Assembly (NCBI GenBank): GCA_903847585.1
Contig: CAINEC010000048.1
Coordinates: forward strand, 1 to 64,000
Length of the DNA: 64,000 nt
Direction: 5' to 3'
DNA from: an uncultured Bacteroidota bacterium
GTDB lineage: Bacteria; Bacteroidota; Bacteroidia; AKYH767-A; OLB10
Positions 1-9,174 of this stretch are shown here, piece after piece. Positions within the stretch are counted from its first letter, which is position 1, and each line of letters opens with the position of its first letter. The notes beneath the pieces are model-generated. The model was not told where the DNA came from and ran no database searches. It saw nothing but the letters and a program-made list of their open reading frames with translations. The translations under genes were made by a program, and so were the position numbers.

Positions 1-209
1 GAAATACGCTCTAAATACAAAGCCATTCTTTCATATGCTTGTAAACGCAAAGGCAACGTATCTTTCTGATTGGAAATTTTAATATCTAATAATTTTAAGT
101 TTTGCTCTCTTTGCAAAAACTTCTTGATTAGAATATAAGCCGTATAAGCAACCACCAACGGAGGCAATGTAAATACAATCAACAAGGTGATATCATTCGT
201 TAAATTCAT
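1..209 (-). CDS. Conserved Bacteroidota membrane-anchored protein, N-terminal part (cut by window edge)
   Basis: The gene starts at an ATG at 209 and runs off the left edge, so only about 69 residues are visible. They show one N-terminal membrane segment (about residues 8-28, rich in L, I, V, T and P), then a charged helix, then the conserved stretch LRLQAYERMALYLERI. I associate that stretch with a small protein family conserved across Bacteroidota and usually annotated as hypothetical (possibly DUF7935). Function is unknown and the C-terminus is not visible. It is divergent from the aminotransferase gene, with about 215 bases between them. The reading frame is clear; the family assignment is from memory of the motif. 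Confidence 0.65.
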   Translation of the reverse strand, partial: MNLTNDITLLIVFTLPPLVVAYTAYILIKKFLQREQNLKLLDIKISNQKDTLPLRLQAYERMALYLERI

Positions 210-398
210 AGCAAAATTTTGAAGGTCAAATATCGTAAAAATGGGTGTGAATAATCCCCTCTCAATACAGGTATTTTTGACTTATCTTGCTATCATCCTT
301 ATGTCATAATCAGATTCAATTATTTAATGCACTCATTTTGAGTCATAAAGACCTATAAAAATGTTCATTATAGAGGTATATTTGGCCACTTTTTTTGA

Positions 399-406
399 TA
401 TTTTTG
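399..406 (+). promoter_or_regulatory. Candidate -7 box upstream of aminotransferase
   Basis: TATTTTTG matches the Bacteroidota -7 consensus TAnnTTTG and lies 18 bases before the ATG at 425. A TTTG at 381-384 could be a -33 element, but the 14-base spacing is shorter than usual. A second match, TATATTTG, lies at 377-384. The rest of 210-398 shows no gene or clear hairpin. Confidence 0.35.
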
Positions 407-424
407 CTCTCTCTATAGAGCTAT

Positions 425-1618
425 ATGAATTACCTATCGCAACGAATTAACGAACTTGAAGAATCGGCAACGATTGCCATGGCGCGACTAAGTCGTGAAC
501 TTCAGGAGCAAGGTCATGATATTATCAACTTAAGTTTAGGCGAACCCGACTTTGTAACGCCACAGGATATCCGCGAAGCTGCTAAAAAAGCGATTGACGA
601 TGGATTCACTTTTTATCCTCCTATTGCAGGATATGCTGATTTGAGAAAAGCGATTAGCGAAAAATTTAAACGCGAAAACAACCTTGATTATGCACCAGAT
701 CAAATTGTCGTTTCTACAGGAGCTAAGCAAAGTATTGCCAATGTGGTAATGAGTTTAGTTAATCCAGGTGAAGAAGTGATTATCCCTACTCCTTATTGGG
801 TGTCTTATTCGCAGATTATAAAATTAGCTGGAGGTGTTCCTGTTTTTATCAATACAAGTATTGAAACGGATTTCAAACCTACTGCAGAGCAGATTAAAAA
901 TGCAATTACTCCGAAAACAAAACTATTGATGTTTTCTTCGCCTTGTAATCCTACTGGATCGATGTATTCAAAAGAGGAGTTGCAAAGCATTGCTGAAGTG
1001 ATAGCACCACATCCACAGATTTTCATTTTATCAGATGAGATTTACGAGCATATTCGTTTTGAAGGCACTCATGAAAGCATTGCACAGTTTGATTTTATCA
1101 AAGAGCGTGTGATTATCGTAAATGGTGTATCGAAAGGTTATGCTATGACGGGATGGCGTATTGGTTATATTGGCGCAAGCAAAGAAATAGCGAAAGCATG
1201 TGATAAGATGCAAGGACAATTTACCTCAGCTGCATCCTCAATTGCACAAAAAGCAGCTGTGAAAGCAATCAGTACCGATTGGAGTGAATATGAATACATG
1301 CGTGATTTATTTTTAAAGCGTAGAAATTTAGTATTGGATTTAATGTCACAAATTCCAGGTTGGAAATTTAATAAGCCTAAAGGTGCGTTCTATGTTTTTC
1401 CTGATGTGACTTATTTCTTTGGAAAATCAGATGGTGAAACAACAATTAAAACTGCGAGTGACCTTTGCATGTATCTATTGAAAGAAGCGAAAGTTTCTTT
1501 AGTAACTGGAGAAGCCTTCGGTGATGATCGTTGTATTCGTATTTCGTATGCAACATCAGAAGAAATTCTTACGGAAGCATTAACCAGAATCAAATCAGCT
1601 TTAGCTAAACTTCAATAA
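425..1618 (+). CDS. Pyridoxal-phosphate aminotransferase, aspartate aminotransferase type (class I/II)
   Basis: This 397-residue protein has the length and motif order of bacterial class I aspartate aminotransferases (Iγ/AspB-like). Visible motifs are SLGEPDF near residue 37, the SSPCNPTG loop at 171-178, SDEIYEHI at 203-210, and the PLP-binding lysine K237 in SKGYAMTGWRIGY. A C-terminal RISYA motif supplies the arginine that binds the substrate carboxylate. The expected reaction is transamination between aspartate and 2-oxoglutarate in the cytoplasm; substrate range cannot be fixed from sequence, and some relatives use prephenate or other amino acids. It is the first gene of a five-gene plus-strand run, and rfaE1 follows after 16 bases. 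Confidence 0.9.
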   Translation: MNYLSQRINELEESATIAMARLSRELQEQGHDIINLSLGEPDFVTPQDIREAAKKAIDDGFTFYPPIAGYADLRKAISEKFKRENNLDYAPDQIVVSTGAKQSIANVVMSLVNPGEEVIIPTPYWVSYSQIIKLAGGVPVFINTSIETDFKPTAEQIKNAITPKTKLLMFSSPCNPTGSMYSKEELQSIAEVIAPHPQIFILSDEIYEHIRFEGTHESIAQFDFIKERVIIVNGVSKGYAMTGWRIGYIGASKEIAKACDKMQGQFTSAASSIAQKAAVKAISTDWSEYEYMRDLFLKRRNLVLDLMSQIPGWKFNKPKGAFYVFPDVTYFFGKSDGETTIKTASDLCMYLLKEAKVSLVTGEAFGDDRCIRISYATSEEILTEALTRIKSALAKLQ

Positions 1619-1634
1619 TAAACTCGGAATAGTA

Positions 1635-2624
1635 GTGAATAATATTCAAAAAATATTTGAATCATTTAACAACTTAAAAGTACTCATCATTGGTGATGTA
1701 ATGGTTGATGCTTACCTATGGGGAAGTGTTGATCGCATTTCTCCTGAAGCACCTGTACCTATTGTAGCGGTTAAAAAAAGAGAAAGTCGTTTAGGAGGCG
1801 CTGCGAATGTTGCTATCAATATTCAATCGATGGGTGCAATTCCTGTTTTATGTTCTGTGATTGGCAACGACAGAAATGGAGAGGAGTTAATTAATTTGAT
1901 GAAGGATTTAAAAATGTCGACTGCCGGCATGATTCAATCATCAGAAAGAGTTACTACTGTTAAGACACGTGTAATAGGAAACAATCATCAATTACTTCGA
2001 GTAGATGATGAAGTAATGCACGACTTATCATCGAAAGAACAGTCTGCAATTTTGCATGTCATTAACCAGTTAATTGAAAAAGAAAAACCAGCGGTTGTTA
2101 TTTTTGAAGATTACGACAAAGGTGTTCTAAATGCTGAATTAATAAATGAAGTAGTGGCAATATGTAAGAACGCAAATATTCCTACTGCTGTAGATCCTAA
2201 AAAGAAAAACTTTAATGCCTACATAGGTGTTGATTTATTCAAGCCCAACTTAATTGAATTAAAGCAAGGGGTTAAAGTGGATTTCAAGAAACCAGATATA
2301 GAAACATTGAGTGCCATCTGCGAACCATTCAGAAATAAGCAGCAGATAAAAACGATGATGGTAACACTTTCAGAACATGGAGTGTATATCGGTAATGAAA
2401 CAACGAAGAATATTATTCCTGCCCATGTAAGAAATATTTCAGATGTTTCGGGTGCAGGCGATACCGTTATTAGTGTAGCAGCTTTGTGCCTTGGATTAGG
2501 ATTAAATGAAATAATGATTGCTTCATTAGCAAATTTAGCAGGAGGATTGGTTTGTGAGCAAGTAGGTGTTGTCCCTATCGACAAAGAACTTTTAATGAAA
2601 GAAGCAGAACAAGTATTAGCATGA
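1635..2624 (+). CDS. rfaE1: PfkB-family kinase, D-glycero-beta-D-manno-heptose-7-phosphate kinase (RfaE1/HldE N-terminal type)
   Basis: The protein has 329 residues and a GTG start. The N-terminus carries IIGDVMVDAYLWG and the glycine-rich RLGGAANVA motif (52-60) of PfkB sugar kinases. The C-terminal signature VSGAGDT has the catalytic base D276. The DRISPEAPVPIV segment at 33-44 is characteristic of RfaE-type heptose kinases. The family phosphorylates heptose-7-phosphate at C1 for ADP-heptose synthesis (LPS core). Enterobacterial HldE is a fusion with a C-terminal cytidylyltransferase-like domain of about 150 residues; that domain is absent here, so a separate HldC-like protein is expected elsewhere. 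The stop overlaps the ubiE start by four bases (ATGA), indicating translational coupling. Exact substrate is inferred. Confidence 0.8.
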   Translation: MNNIQKIFESFNNLKVLIIGDVMVDAYLWGSVDRISPEAPVPIVAVKKRESRLGGAANVAINIQSMGAIPVLCSVIGNDRNGEELINLMKDLKMSTAGMIQSSERVTTVKTRVIGNNHQLLRVDDEVMHDLSSKEQSAILHVINQLIEKEKPAVVIFEDYDKGVLNAELINEVVAICKNANIPTAVDPKKKNFNAYIGVDLFKPNLIELKQGVKVDFKKPDIETLSAICEPFRNKQQIKTMMVTLSEHGVYIGNETTKNIIPAHVRNISDVSGAGDTVISVAALCLGLGLNEIMIASLANLAGGLVCEQVGVVPIDKELLMKEAEQVLA

Positions 2625-3346
2625 CTGTAATTCCACAAAACTATAAAGGATCATCTAAGCGTGAACGCGTTGAAGATATGTTCGACCGTATTGCGCCAAA
2701 GTATGATTTACTGAATAAAGTTTTATCAGTAGGAATTGACAAAGGGTGGAGAAAGCAAATGGTTGCTGAGTTAAAATCGTTGCAACCAAAGACAATGCTT
2801 GATATCGCAACAGGAACAGCAGATGTTGCCATCGCATGCATGAAGCTTCAACCAGAACATATTACAGGAGTTGATATTTCAGCTTTGATGTTGGCAGAAG
2901 GACAGAAGAAAATTGAAGGACTTGGAATGGCGCAACAAATTACGCTACAACAAGCCGACTCTGAAAACCTGCCCTTTGCAGATAATAGTTTCGATGCAAT
3001 CACCGTTGCTTTTGGCGTTCGTAATTTTCAGCACTTAGATAAAGGACTAAGTGAAATGTTGAGGGTTTTAAAGCCAAATGGAAAAGTAGTCATCTTGGAG
3101 TTTTCTCAACCTGAAAAATTCCCAATCAAGCAATTTTACAATTTCTATTCGAAGTACATATTACCAACTATTGGTCAACTTGTATCAAAAGAAAGAGCCG
3201 CATACGAATACCTTCCGGAGTCAGTTGCTGCATTTCCTTACGGACAAGAATTTGTAAAAATTATGAATTATAATAATTTTGTAAACACTAAATGCGTTCC
3301 TCTTACGTTCGGAATTGCAAGTATATATGTTGGAAGTAAAAGTTAA
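2621..3346 (+). CDS. ubiE: Demethylmenaquinone methyltransferase (UbiE/MenG)
   Basis: This 241-residue class I SAM-dependent methyltransferase has the usual UbiE length. Family marks are MFDRIAPKYDLLNKVLS near residue 20-36, the SAM motif LDIATGTADVAI, and NFQHLDKGLSEMLRVLKP downstream. It catalyses the last step of menaquinone synthesis, C-methylation of demethylmenaquinone, at the cytoplasmic membrane face. Members of this phylum normally lack ubiquinone, so the menaquinone role is the likely one. It overlaps rfaE1 by four bases and touches porT with no gap. The ubiE-porT adjacency recurs in Bacteroidota. Confidence 0.93.
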   Translation: MTVIPQNYKGSSKRERVEDMFDRIAPKYDLLNKVLSVGIDKGWRKQMVAELKSLQPKTMLDIATGTADVAIACMKLQPEHITGVDISALMLAEGQKKIEGLGMAQQITLQQADSENLPFADNSFDAITVAFGVRNFQHLDKGLSEMLRVLKPNGKVVILEFSQPEKFPIKQFYNFYSKYILPTIGQLVSKERAAYEYLPESVAAFPYGQEFVKIMNYNNFVNTKCVPLTFGIASIYVGSKS

Positions 3347-4057
3347 ATGAAAAAAGCGGCATTATTCTTTTTAATTTTTTTATTCATTACTGCTTCTATT
3401 GAAACAGCAAATGCGCAACGCATTATTGTAAAAAACCAAGAGAAGTACGACAAACAATGGATTCATTTTGGCTTCTTACTAGGAACAAATAAAACTAATT
3501 TTAAAGTTTCGCGTGCGGAGAATTTACTACAAAATGATAGCGTGCTTTTTTTATCGGCTGATGGACAAACTGGATTTGATTTAGGGATAATCTCTAACTT
3601 ACGTTTAGCGGAAAATTTCGATTTGCGATTCACTCCGATGCTAGCCTTCTCACAACGAAACATGAACTATAACATGACGTTGAAGGTAGCAGGATCAAAC
3701 AAAGTAGCGAAGAAAATCGAATCGACCTTTATCCAATTTCCTTTACTATTAAAATTCAAATCGAATCGTGTAAACAATTATCGTTTTTATGTTTTAGGTG
3801 GTGCTAAATACATGATTGATTTAGTTTCGCAAGCTGCAGTAGAAAACGATGAACAATTAGTAAAATTAAAAAAGTACGATTACGGTTATGAAATAGGATT
3901 TGGGATGGATTTATATTTACCACTCTTCAAATTCGCTCCTGAAATTAAAATGTACCAAGGCATTCCAAATATATTGGCTAACGACAATGCCGTTTATACA
4001 ACTTCACTTAGTGGATTAAAAACCAGAATCTGGTCAATCTCGTTTACCTTCGAATAA
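3347..4057 (+). CDS. porT: PorT-family outer-membrane beta-barrel protein, type IX secretion
   Basis: The 236-residue protein begins with a clear signal peptide (MKKAALFFLIFLFITA..., likely cut after ANAQ). It continues as alternating beta strands ending in an aromatic terminus (SISFTFE) typical of outer-membrane barrels. Length, the WIHFGFLLGTN segment after the signal peptide and the position directly behind ubiE all fit PorT, a protein required for type IX secretion in Porphyromonas and Flavobacterium. The ATG follows the ubiE stop with no spacer, and the next gene also follows without a gap, so the three are cotranscribed. A T9SS cargo protein is present at 52892-54310, consistent with a working system. 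Confidence 0.82.
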   Translation: MKKAALFFLIFLFITASIETANAQRIIVKNQEKYDKQWIHFGFLLGTNKTNFKVSRAENLLQNDSVLFLSADGQTGFDLGIISNLRLAENFDLRFTPMLAFSQRNMNYNMTLKVAGSNKVAKKIESTFIQFPLLLKFKSNRVNNYRFYVLGGAKYMIDLVSQAAVENDEQLVKLKKYDYGYEIGFGMDLYLPLFKFAPEIKMYQGIPNILANDNAVYTTSLSGLKTRIWSISFTFE

Positions 4058-5635
4058 ATGATAAAAAGAATTGAACTTGTTTTGCTGCCAGAAGAGGCTG
4101 CCAACGAGGAACAATACAAAAGCAAAATCTCCTCTTTTCTTTCATGTGCAAATGATGAGATTTTTGATTTCCGTTTGATAAAGAAATCCATTGATGCACG
4201 CTCACGTCAAGTTAAATATCGTTTGTTTTTTGATGTTGCTCTTGGAGAAAAACTACCACTTCCGGAAGGAATAGAACGGCACTACCAAAACGTTAGTAAT
4301 AGCAAACCTGTACATATTATCGGCTTTGGTCCTGCGGGAATGTTTGCAGCACTACGATTAATTGAATTAGGTTATAAGCCTGTTGTTTTTGAGCGAGGAA
4401 AAGATGTGCGAAGTCGTAGAAGAGATCTAGCCGCTATCAACAAACAAGGTGTAGTAAATGAAAATTCCAACTATTGCTTCGGTGAAGGTGGTGCAGGAAC
4501 CTATTCAGATGGTAAGCTCTATACACGTTCAGGGAAGCGCGGAAATATTTTACGAGTACTTCATACATTTTGCGACTTTGGTGCTGATGAATCGATTTTA
4601 ATCGAAGCTCATCCGCATATCGGCACTAATAAATTACCACATATCGTAACGCGTATGCGTGAATTTATCGAAAGTTGTGGTGGTGAAGTCCATTTTAATT
4701 CAAGATTAGAGGAACTTATACTAGAAGGAAAAAAAATCAAAGGATTAAAAATAGCTTCCATTGACAATAACAACGAAGCAACAACTATTCAGTCGGATGC
4801 TGTGTTACTAGCTACTGGTCACTCAGCGCGCGACATATTTAAAATGTTGCATGATCAACATGTATTAATTGAAGCAAAAGAATTTGCATTAGGAGTTCGT
4901 ATTGAACATCCACAAACAATCATTGATAGTTCACAGTATCATTGCGATATGAGAGGAGATTATTTACCTCCTGCCTCCTACTCTCTTACTACGCAAGCAT
5001 TCGACAGAGGAGTCTATAGCTTTTGTATGTGTCCAGGAGGAATTATTGCACCAGCATCTACAGCTCCCAACGAATTAGTCGTGAATGGATGGTCGCCATC
5101 TAAACGAAATAACCCATATGCAAATTCAGGAATGGTGGTTAGTGTGAATCTTGCTGACTTCAATCCATACAAAAATCTAGGACCATTAGCAGGTATTGAG
5201 TTTCAGTCGCAAGTAGAAAAAAACTGCTATCAAGCTGGAGGAGGTAATTTAGTAGCCCCAGCTCAACGAGTAGTTGATTTTTGCGAGGGCAAAGCCAGCA
5301 AAGGACTCATCGAAACTTCGTATATCCCAGGCGTTAGCAATACACAACTTGGAGAAGTTCTACCCAAAGAAATCACAAATGCATTGCGTGCAGGGATACG
5401 TGAATTTGGGAAGAAAATAAAAGGCTATTATTCGAATGAAGGAGTGGTGGTTGGAACGGAATCGAGGACTTCATCACCAGTAAGAATTCCACGAGATCAC
5501 GAAACGTTAATGCATATAGAAATTGCAGGGTTATTCCCTTGCGCTGAAGGTGCAGGATATGCTGGTGGCATTGTAAGCGCTGCAATGGATGGAGAGAAAT
5601 GCGCAGATGCGATGCATCATTTTATCAGAAAGTAA
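4058..5635 (+). CDS. FAD-dependent dehydrogenase-like protein (COG2509 type)
   Basis: This 525-residue protein has a small N-terminal domain of about 80 residues, then a dinucleotide-binding motif (IIGFGPAGMFAALRLIE, about 85-101) ending in an acidic residue of VVFERG. Later come FGEGGAGTYSDGKLYTR and a second FAD-contact region near the C-terminus (GLFPCAEGAGYAGGIVSAAMDG). This organisation matches the conserved family annotated as NAD(P)/FAD-dependent oxidoreductase or uncharacterised FAD-dependent dehydrogenase; the substrate is not known. It is the last gene of the aminotransferase-rfaE1-ubiE-porT run. Its end overlaps the converging aroA gene by 11 bases (5625-5635). Confidence 0.82.
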   Translation: MIKRIELVLLPEEAANEEQYKSKISSFLSCANDEIFDFRLIKKSIDARSRQVKYRLFFDVALGEKLPLPEGIERHYQNVSNSKPVHIIGFGPAGMFAALRLIELGYKPVVFERGKDVRSRRRDLAAINKQGVVNENSNYCFGEGGAGTYSDGKLYTRSGKRGNILRVLHTFCDFGADESILIEAHPHIGTNKLPHIVTRMREFIESCGGEVHFNSRLEELILEGKKIKGLKIASIDNNNEATTIQSDAVLLATGHSARDIFKMLHDQHVLIEAKEFALGVRIEHPQTIIDSSQYHCDMRGDYLPPASYSLTTQAFDRGVYSFCMCPGGIIAPASTAPNELVVNGWSPSKRNNPYANSGMVVSVNLADFNPYKNLGPLAGIEFQSQVEKNCYQAGGGNLVAPAQRVVDFCEGKASKGLIETSYIPGVSNTQLGEVLPKEITNALRAGIREFGKKIKGYYSNEGVVVGTESRTSSPVRIPRDHETLMHIEIAGLFPCAEGAGYAGGIVSAAMDGEKCADAMHHFIRK

Positions 5636-6857
5636 TCTTACAGAATTTCTCTAGCTCATTAAAGAAATTCGGATACGATTTAGAAACCACTTCGGGATTA
5701 TTTAATGAGACACGTTCTCCTAATGCAGCCAACATTGCTAAGCTCATAGCCATACGATGATCGTGATACGTATCAAACGTTATTTCCTTGAGTATTTCTT
5801 TATTGATTCTTCCTCTTATTTCGATACAATCGTCAGTTCCTATTACATCGGCTCCTGCTTTATTTAATTCAGTAGCTATTGCTAGTATCCTATTCGATTC
5901 TTTATGTTTGAGCGTTGATAATCCTGTGAACGAAGCTTTAATTCCTAGTGCAGCTGCAATCACAGCTAATGGCTGTGCCAAATCAGGATTATTAGATAAA
6001 TCCAAATTCAAATCAGCAACAAATCCAACTTTGTGTTTTTCAAAAATAATTCCTCCTTCGGTAAGGCTATACGTTATACCAAAGTAATTGAGCCAACCTA
6101 AAAGCGCTTCATCGCCTTGTAGATTTTCTATTTTCAAATCATTCAACAATACTTTTCCCTTACCAGCAATTGCAATAAACCCTATCCAATAAATGGCAGC
6201 CGACCAATCAGCAGAAACTCTGTATACAATAGGCTTGTATTCTTGTTGTGGCACTATAATCTTATTCTCATGAACATCAACAGCCACTCCATTCATGCGC
6301 ATCAGGGCCATTGTCATGTTGATATAGGAAAACGACACTTGATTAAGTGGTAATTGAATAGATAATCCATTAGGTAAATGAGGAGCAATTAACAACAGCG
6401 CAGAAACAAACTGACTACTGATATTCGCATCAAAAACAACTTGATTATTTTCTTTAGCTGTTGACTTCAAATGAACAGGCGGACGATTTTCCTTATCAAA
6501 ATAATCTATTTGAGCTCCTAAATAACGCAATGCATCCACCAGTGGATTTATCGGGCGTTTATTCAGAGGTTCTTCTCCGCTAACAATAACTTCACGATTG
6601 ATCAAATAACAATAAGCAAGAAAAAATCGAATAGCAGTACCGCCTAAACCACAATTAACTTCCTTCACATCTGATTCAAGCAACTGATTTAAAATTCGTG
6701 TATCATCTGCATCTGATATATTTTCAATCGACACATTTGAATTAGCAATTTTATGAATGATTAATAAACGATTGCTAATACTTTTTGATGAAGGCAATTG
6801 AACAGAAATTTCATCGACTAATCGTGAACTATCAAGCTGCAAAGAAATCATAACCAT
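5625..6857 (-). CDS. aroA: 3-phosphoshikimate 1-carboxyvinyltransferase (EPSP synthase)
   Basis: The 410-residue protein catalyses transfer of enolpyruvyl from PEP to shikimate-3-phosphate, step six of the shikimate pathway. The PEP/S3P-binding PSSKSISNRLLI motif is near residue 22-33, GGTAIRFFLAY lies around residue 73-83, and the C-terminal signature DHRMAMSLAMLA is present. Two starts are possible: ATG at 6857, and ATG at 6851, which would form the common 4-base ATGA overlap with the aroB stop. The longer form is given, but 6851 is at least as plausible. It is the last gene of the aro operon and converges on the FAD protein gene. Confidence 0.93.
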   Translation of the reverse strand: MVMISLQLDSSRLVDEISVQLPSSKSISNRLLIIHKIANSNVSIENISDADDTRILNQLLESDVKEVNCGLGGTAIRFFLAYCYLINREVIVSGEEPLNKRPINPLVDALRYLGAQIDYFDKENRPPVHLKSTAKENNQVVFDANISSQFVSALLLIAPHLPNGLSIQLPLNQVSFSYINMTMALMRMNGVAVDVHENKIIVPQQEYKPIVYRVSADWSAAIYWIGFIAIAGKGKVLLNDLKIENLQGDEALLGWLNYFGITYSLTEGGIIFEKHKVGFVADLNLDLSNNPDLAQPLAVIAAALGIKASFTGLSTLKHKESNRILAIATELNKAGADVIGTDDCIEIRGRINKEILKEITFDTYHDHRMAMSLAMLAALGERVSLNNPEVVSKSYPNFFNELEKFCKITF

Positions 6858-7903
6858 TCAATATAAGATGATGCGGCTTTCTTGATATCTTCCAATGAAA
6901 AGAATTGATTGAATTCACACTTGCCTATTTCCGTAGGCAATGAAAAACAAATCTGATGTGTATTCTTTTTATCCTGTAATAAAAACTCAGTCATCAAATT
7001 AAAATCAACTTTAGCGAACATTGGTTTACCAAACTTGTTAGACAGCACATTCATGATTTCAGATTTATCTTCCTGCGATAATAATCCAGCATTAAAAGCC
7101 AATTCAGCTTCTACAATCATTCCTGTTGCAATCGCTTCGCCGTGCAGTAAATCAATATTATTTGTTAAGGCATAACTTTCTAACGCATGTCCAATAGTAT
7201 GACCAAAATTTAAAATCTTTCGCTCGCCTTTTTCATAATAATCATTGTTCACCACACTTGCTTTTACTGCAATCGACTTTTGCAACATTTGAAACTCATT
7301 AACATCTGATTTCAAATCATCCCACAAACTACGATCATAAATAATTGCATGTTTGTAGATCTCCGCAAGTCCGTTATTATATTCGCGTTCACTTAATGTC
7401 TTCAAAAAATCAGTCGCAATAAATATTTTTTCAGAAGCATAAAAAACACCTATACTATTTTTTATTTGTAGAAAGTCGACACCAGTTTTACCTCCTAATG
7501 CAGCATCCGTCATTGCCATTAATGATGTCGGAAAAACAAAATACTTCATTCCTCTTTTATACAATGCTGCAACAAATCCTCCTACATCAGATACCACTCC
7601 ACCACCTAATGCAATTAAGCAATCGCGCTTAGTTGCATTCGCTTCAAAAAGTTGTTGCCAAATTTTTTCTGCCTGATTTAAACTTTTCGACTGCTCACCT
7701 GCAGGAATAACAATCGGTTCAATTTTTATATTAGAAGGAAATACTTTTTGAAATTCAGGAAAACAATGTAAGTGCGTATTCGCATCCATCAATAAAAAAA
7801 CGCGCGAAAAAGAATTAAATGTCGAATTGATTTCTTGTTCAAAATCAGAAAGCGATTTTGAAATTAATACAGCTGTTGAATCAATATTTAATTTGGAAAT
7901 CAT
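6848..7903 (-). CDS. aroB: 3-dehydroquinate synthase
   Basis: The 351-residue enzyme converts DAHP to 3-dehydroquinate, the second shikimate step, using NAD+ and a metal ion. The NAD-binding ALGGGVVSDVGGFVAALY segment and PTSLMAMTDAALGGKTG are intact. The metal ligands are visible as the glutamate of GLAEIYKHAI, the histidine of FGHTIGHALE and the histidine of LLHGEAIATGM. Start and stop overlap its neighbours (ATGA with the upstream DAHP synthase gene, and 3-10 bases with aroA depending on the aroA start), so the three enzymes are translationally coupled. Length is normal. Confidence 0.95.
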   Translation of the reverse strand: MISKLNIDSTAVLISKSLSDFEQEINSTFNSFSRVFLLMDANTHLHCFPEFQKVFPSNIKIEPIVIPAGEQSKSLNQAEKIWQQLFEANATKRDCLIALGGGVVSDVGGFVAALYKRGMKYFVFPTSLMAMTDAALGGKTGVDFLQIKNSIGVFYASEKIFIATDFLKTLSEREYNNGLAEIYKHAIIYDRSLWDDLKSDVNEFQMLQKSIAVKASVVNNDYYEKGERKILNFGHTIGHALESYALTNNIDLLHGEAIATGMIVEAELAFNAGLLSQEDKSEIMNVLSNKFGKPMFAKVDFNLMTEFLLQDKKNTHQICFSLPTEIGKCEFNQFFSLEDIKKAASSYIEWL

Positions 7904-9009
7904 TCCTTGGTTGTATTCTTTACAGGAACTTCTTCTTCTGTCTTAACCTGACTCGTCTGTTGAAGAATAGACTCTTCGTGAATCATGTTGTATAACTTCA
8001 GAATAAACTCTGGTGACAATCCTTTCTCCTCTCCAATTGCAGTACGCGACTCAATAATTTCTGCCCAACGTTGCGATTGATAAATAGCCACATTATTTAA
8101 AAACTTATACTGACCAATTTTTCGTGCGATGTTCATACGCTCTGCCATTTTGTTTAGCAAATCATAATCAATTTCATCAATCACATCACGCAAATCCTGC
8201 AAACGACTTAATTCAACAGGGCAATCAAACTCTGCTTTTCTTATACTAAGAGAATCGATTAAAACTTTTAAATCAGCAGGAGTTAATTGCTGGTTTTTAT
8301 CGCTTAAAGCTTCTGAAGGATTGCAATGTGATTCAATCATCAATCCATCAAACTGTAAGTCGAGCGCCAATTGCGAAACAGCACCTAACAGCTGCGGACT
8401 ACCGCAAATATGACTTGGATCACAAAACATAGCAATAGAAGGCATTTTTCGCTTTAACTCAATTGGAATTTCCCAGTTAGGTTTGTTGCGATATACACTA
8501 TTTTCATAACTTGAAAATCCACGGTGAATAGCAGCAATTTTATTTATACCACTTCGCTCTATACGCTCGATAGCACCTATCCATAAAGCCAGATCAGGAT
8601 TAACTGGATTCTTAATAAACACTGGAATATCAACACCATTTAAACTATCTGCAATTTCCTGCACTAAAAAAGGATTTACCGTTGTGCGGGCACCAATCCA
8701 GATAAAATCAATTTTACTTTTCAATGCAGCCTCCACATGTTTAGCAGAAGCAACCTCCACCATTACTGGAAGTCCTGTTGCATCGCCCGCAGCTCGCAAC
8801 CATTCAAGTGCTTGTTCCCCCATACCCTCAAACGAACCTGGACGCGTACGCGGCTTCCAGATACCTGCACGAATAGCATGAGCACCACTCGCTTTAACTC
8901 CTAAAGCGGTAGTCATAACCTGCTCGGCAGACTCAGCTCCACAAGGTCCAGAAATAATCCAAGGCTTATCGTTAGCGGGGAATCCCCATTGGTCGGGTGA
9001 TAATATCAT
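7900..9009 (-). CDS. Bifunctional 3-deoxy-7-phosphoheptulonate synthase / chorismate mutase
   Basis: The N-terminal 260 residues are a DAHP synthase of the type related to Bacillus AroA/KDO8P synthase (GPCGAESAEQV, GIWKPRTRPGSFEG, AAIHRGFSSYE, FCDPSHICG). The last 90 residues form an AroQ-type chorismate mutase helix bundle (LRDVIDEIDYDLLNKMAERM...ARKIGQYK). The fusion, known from Bacteroidota and Firmicutes, allows feedback control of the pathway entry by prephenate or chorismate. An upstream in-frame ATG at 9120 would add 37 hydrophobic residues. I prefer the ATG at 9009 because MILSPDQWGFPANDKPWIIS is where homologous proteins begin. It leads the aro operon and overlaps aroB by four bases. 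Confidence 0.92.
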   Translation of the reverse strand: MILSPDQWGFPANDKPWIISGPCGAESAEQVMTTALGVKASGAHAIRAGIWKPRTRPGSFEGMGEQALEWLRAAGDATGLPVMVEVASAKHVEAALKSKIDFIWIGARTTVNPFLVQEIADSLNGVDIPVFIKNPVNPDLALWIGAIERIERSGINKIAAIHRGFSSYENSVYRNKPNWEIPIELKRKMPSIAMFCDPSHICGSPQLLGAVSQLALDLQFDGLMIESHCNPSEALSDKNQQLTPADLKVLIDSLSIRKAEFDCPVELSRLQDLRDVIDEIDYDLLNKMAERMNIARKIGQYKFLNNVAIYQSQRWAEIIESRTAIGEEKGLSPEFILKLYNMIHEESILQQTSQVKTEEEVPVKNTTKE

Positions 9010-9159
9010 ATGCAATAAAACACGTAAAGTTACAACATAGTTTATTTTTAAAAAACGATGATTCAATATCGAAAGCACACCAATACAAATAGTTACAATA
9101 CAAGACGATAAATACTTCAAAAATAAACCGCCAAAACTCTCCTTTTTTATCGTTCTGAT

Positions 9160-9167
9160 TATCTTTG
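9160..9167 (+). promoter_or_regulatory. Candidate -7 box of proline dehydrogenase gene, very close to the start codon
   Basis: TATCTTTG fits TAnnTTTG exactly and ends only 7 bases before the ATG at 9175. If transcription begins the usual 4-7 bases downstream, the mRNA would have almost no leader. No good TTG -33 element is seen at the expected distance. Confidence 0.4.
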
Positions 9168-9174
9168 CCGAGCT

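Noticed and set aside
9010..9120. Hydrophobic 37-residue N-terminal extension of the DAHP synthase/chorismate mutase, which would look like a membrane segment
   Set aside because: The protein family begins at MILSPDQWGF, and the extension covers the intergenic promoter region, so the ATG at 9009 was used.
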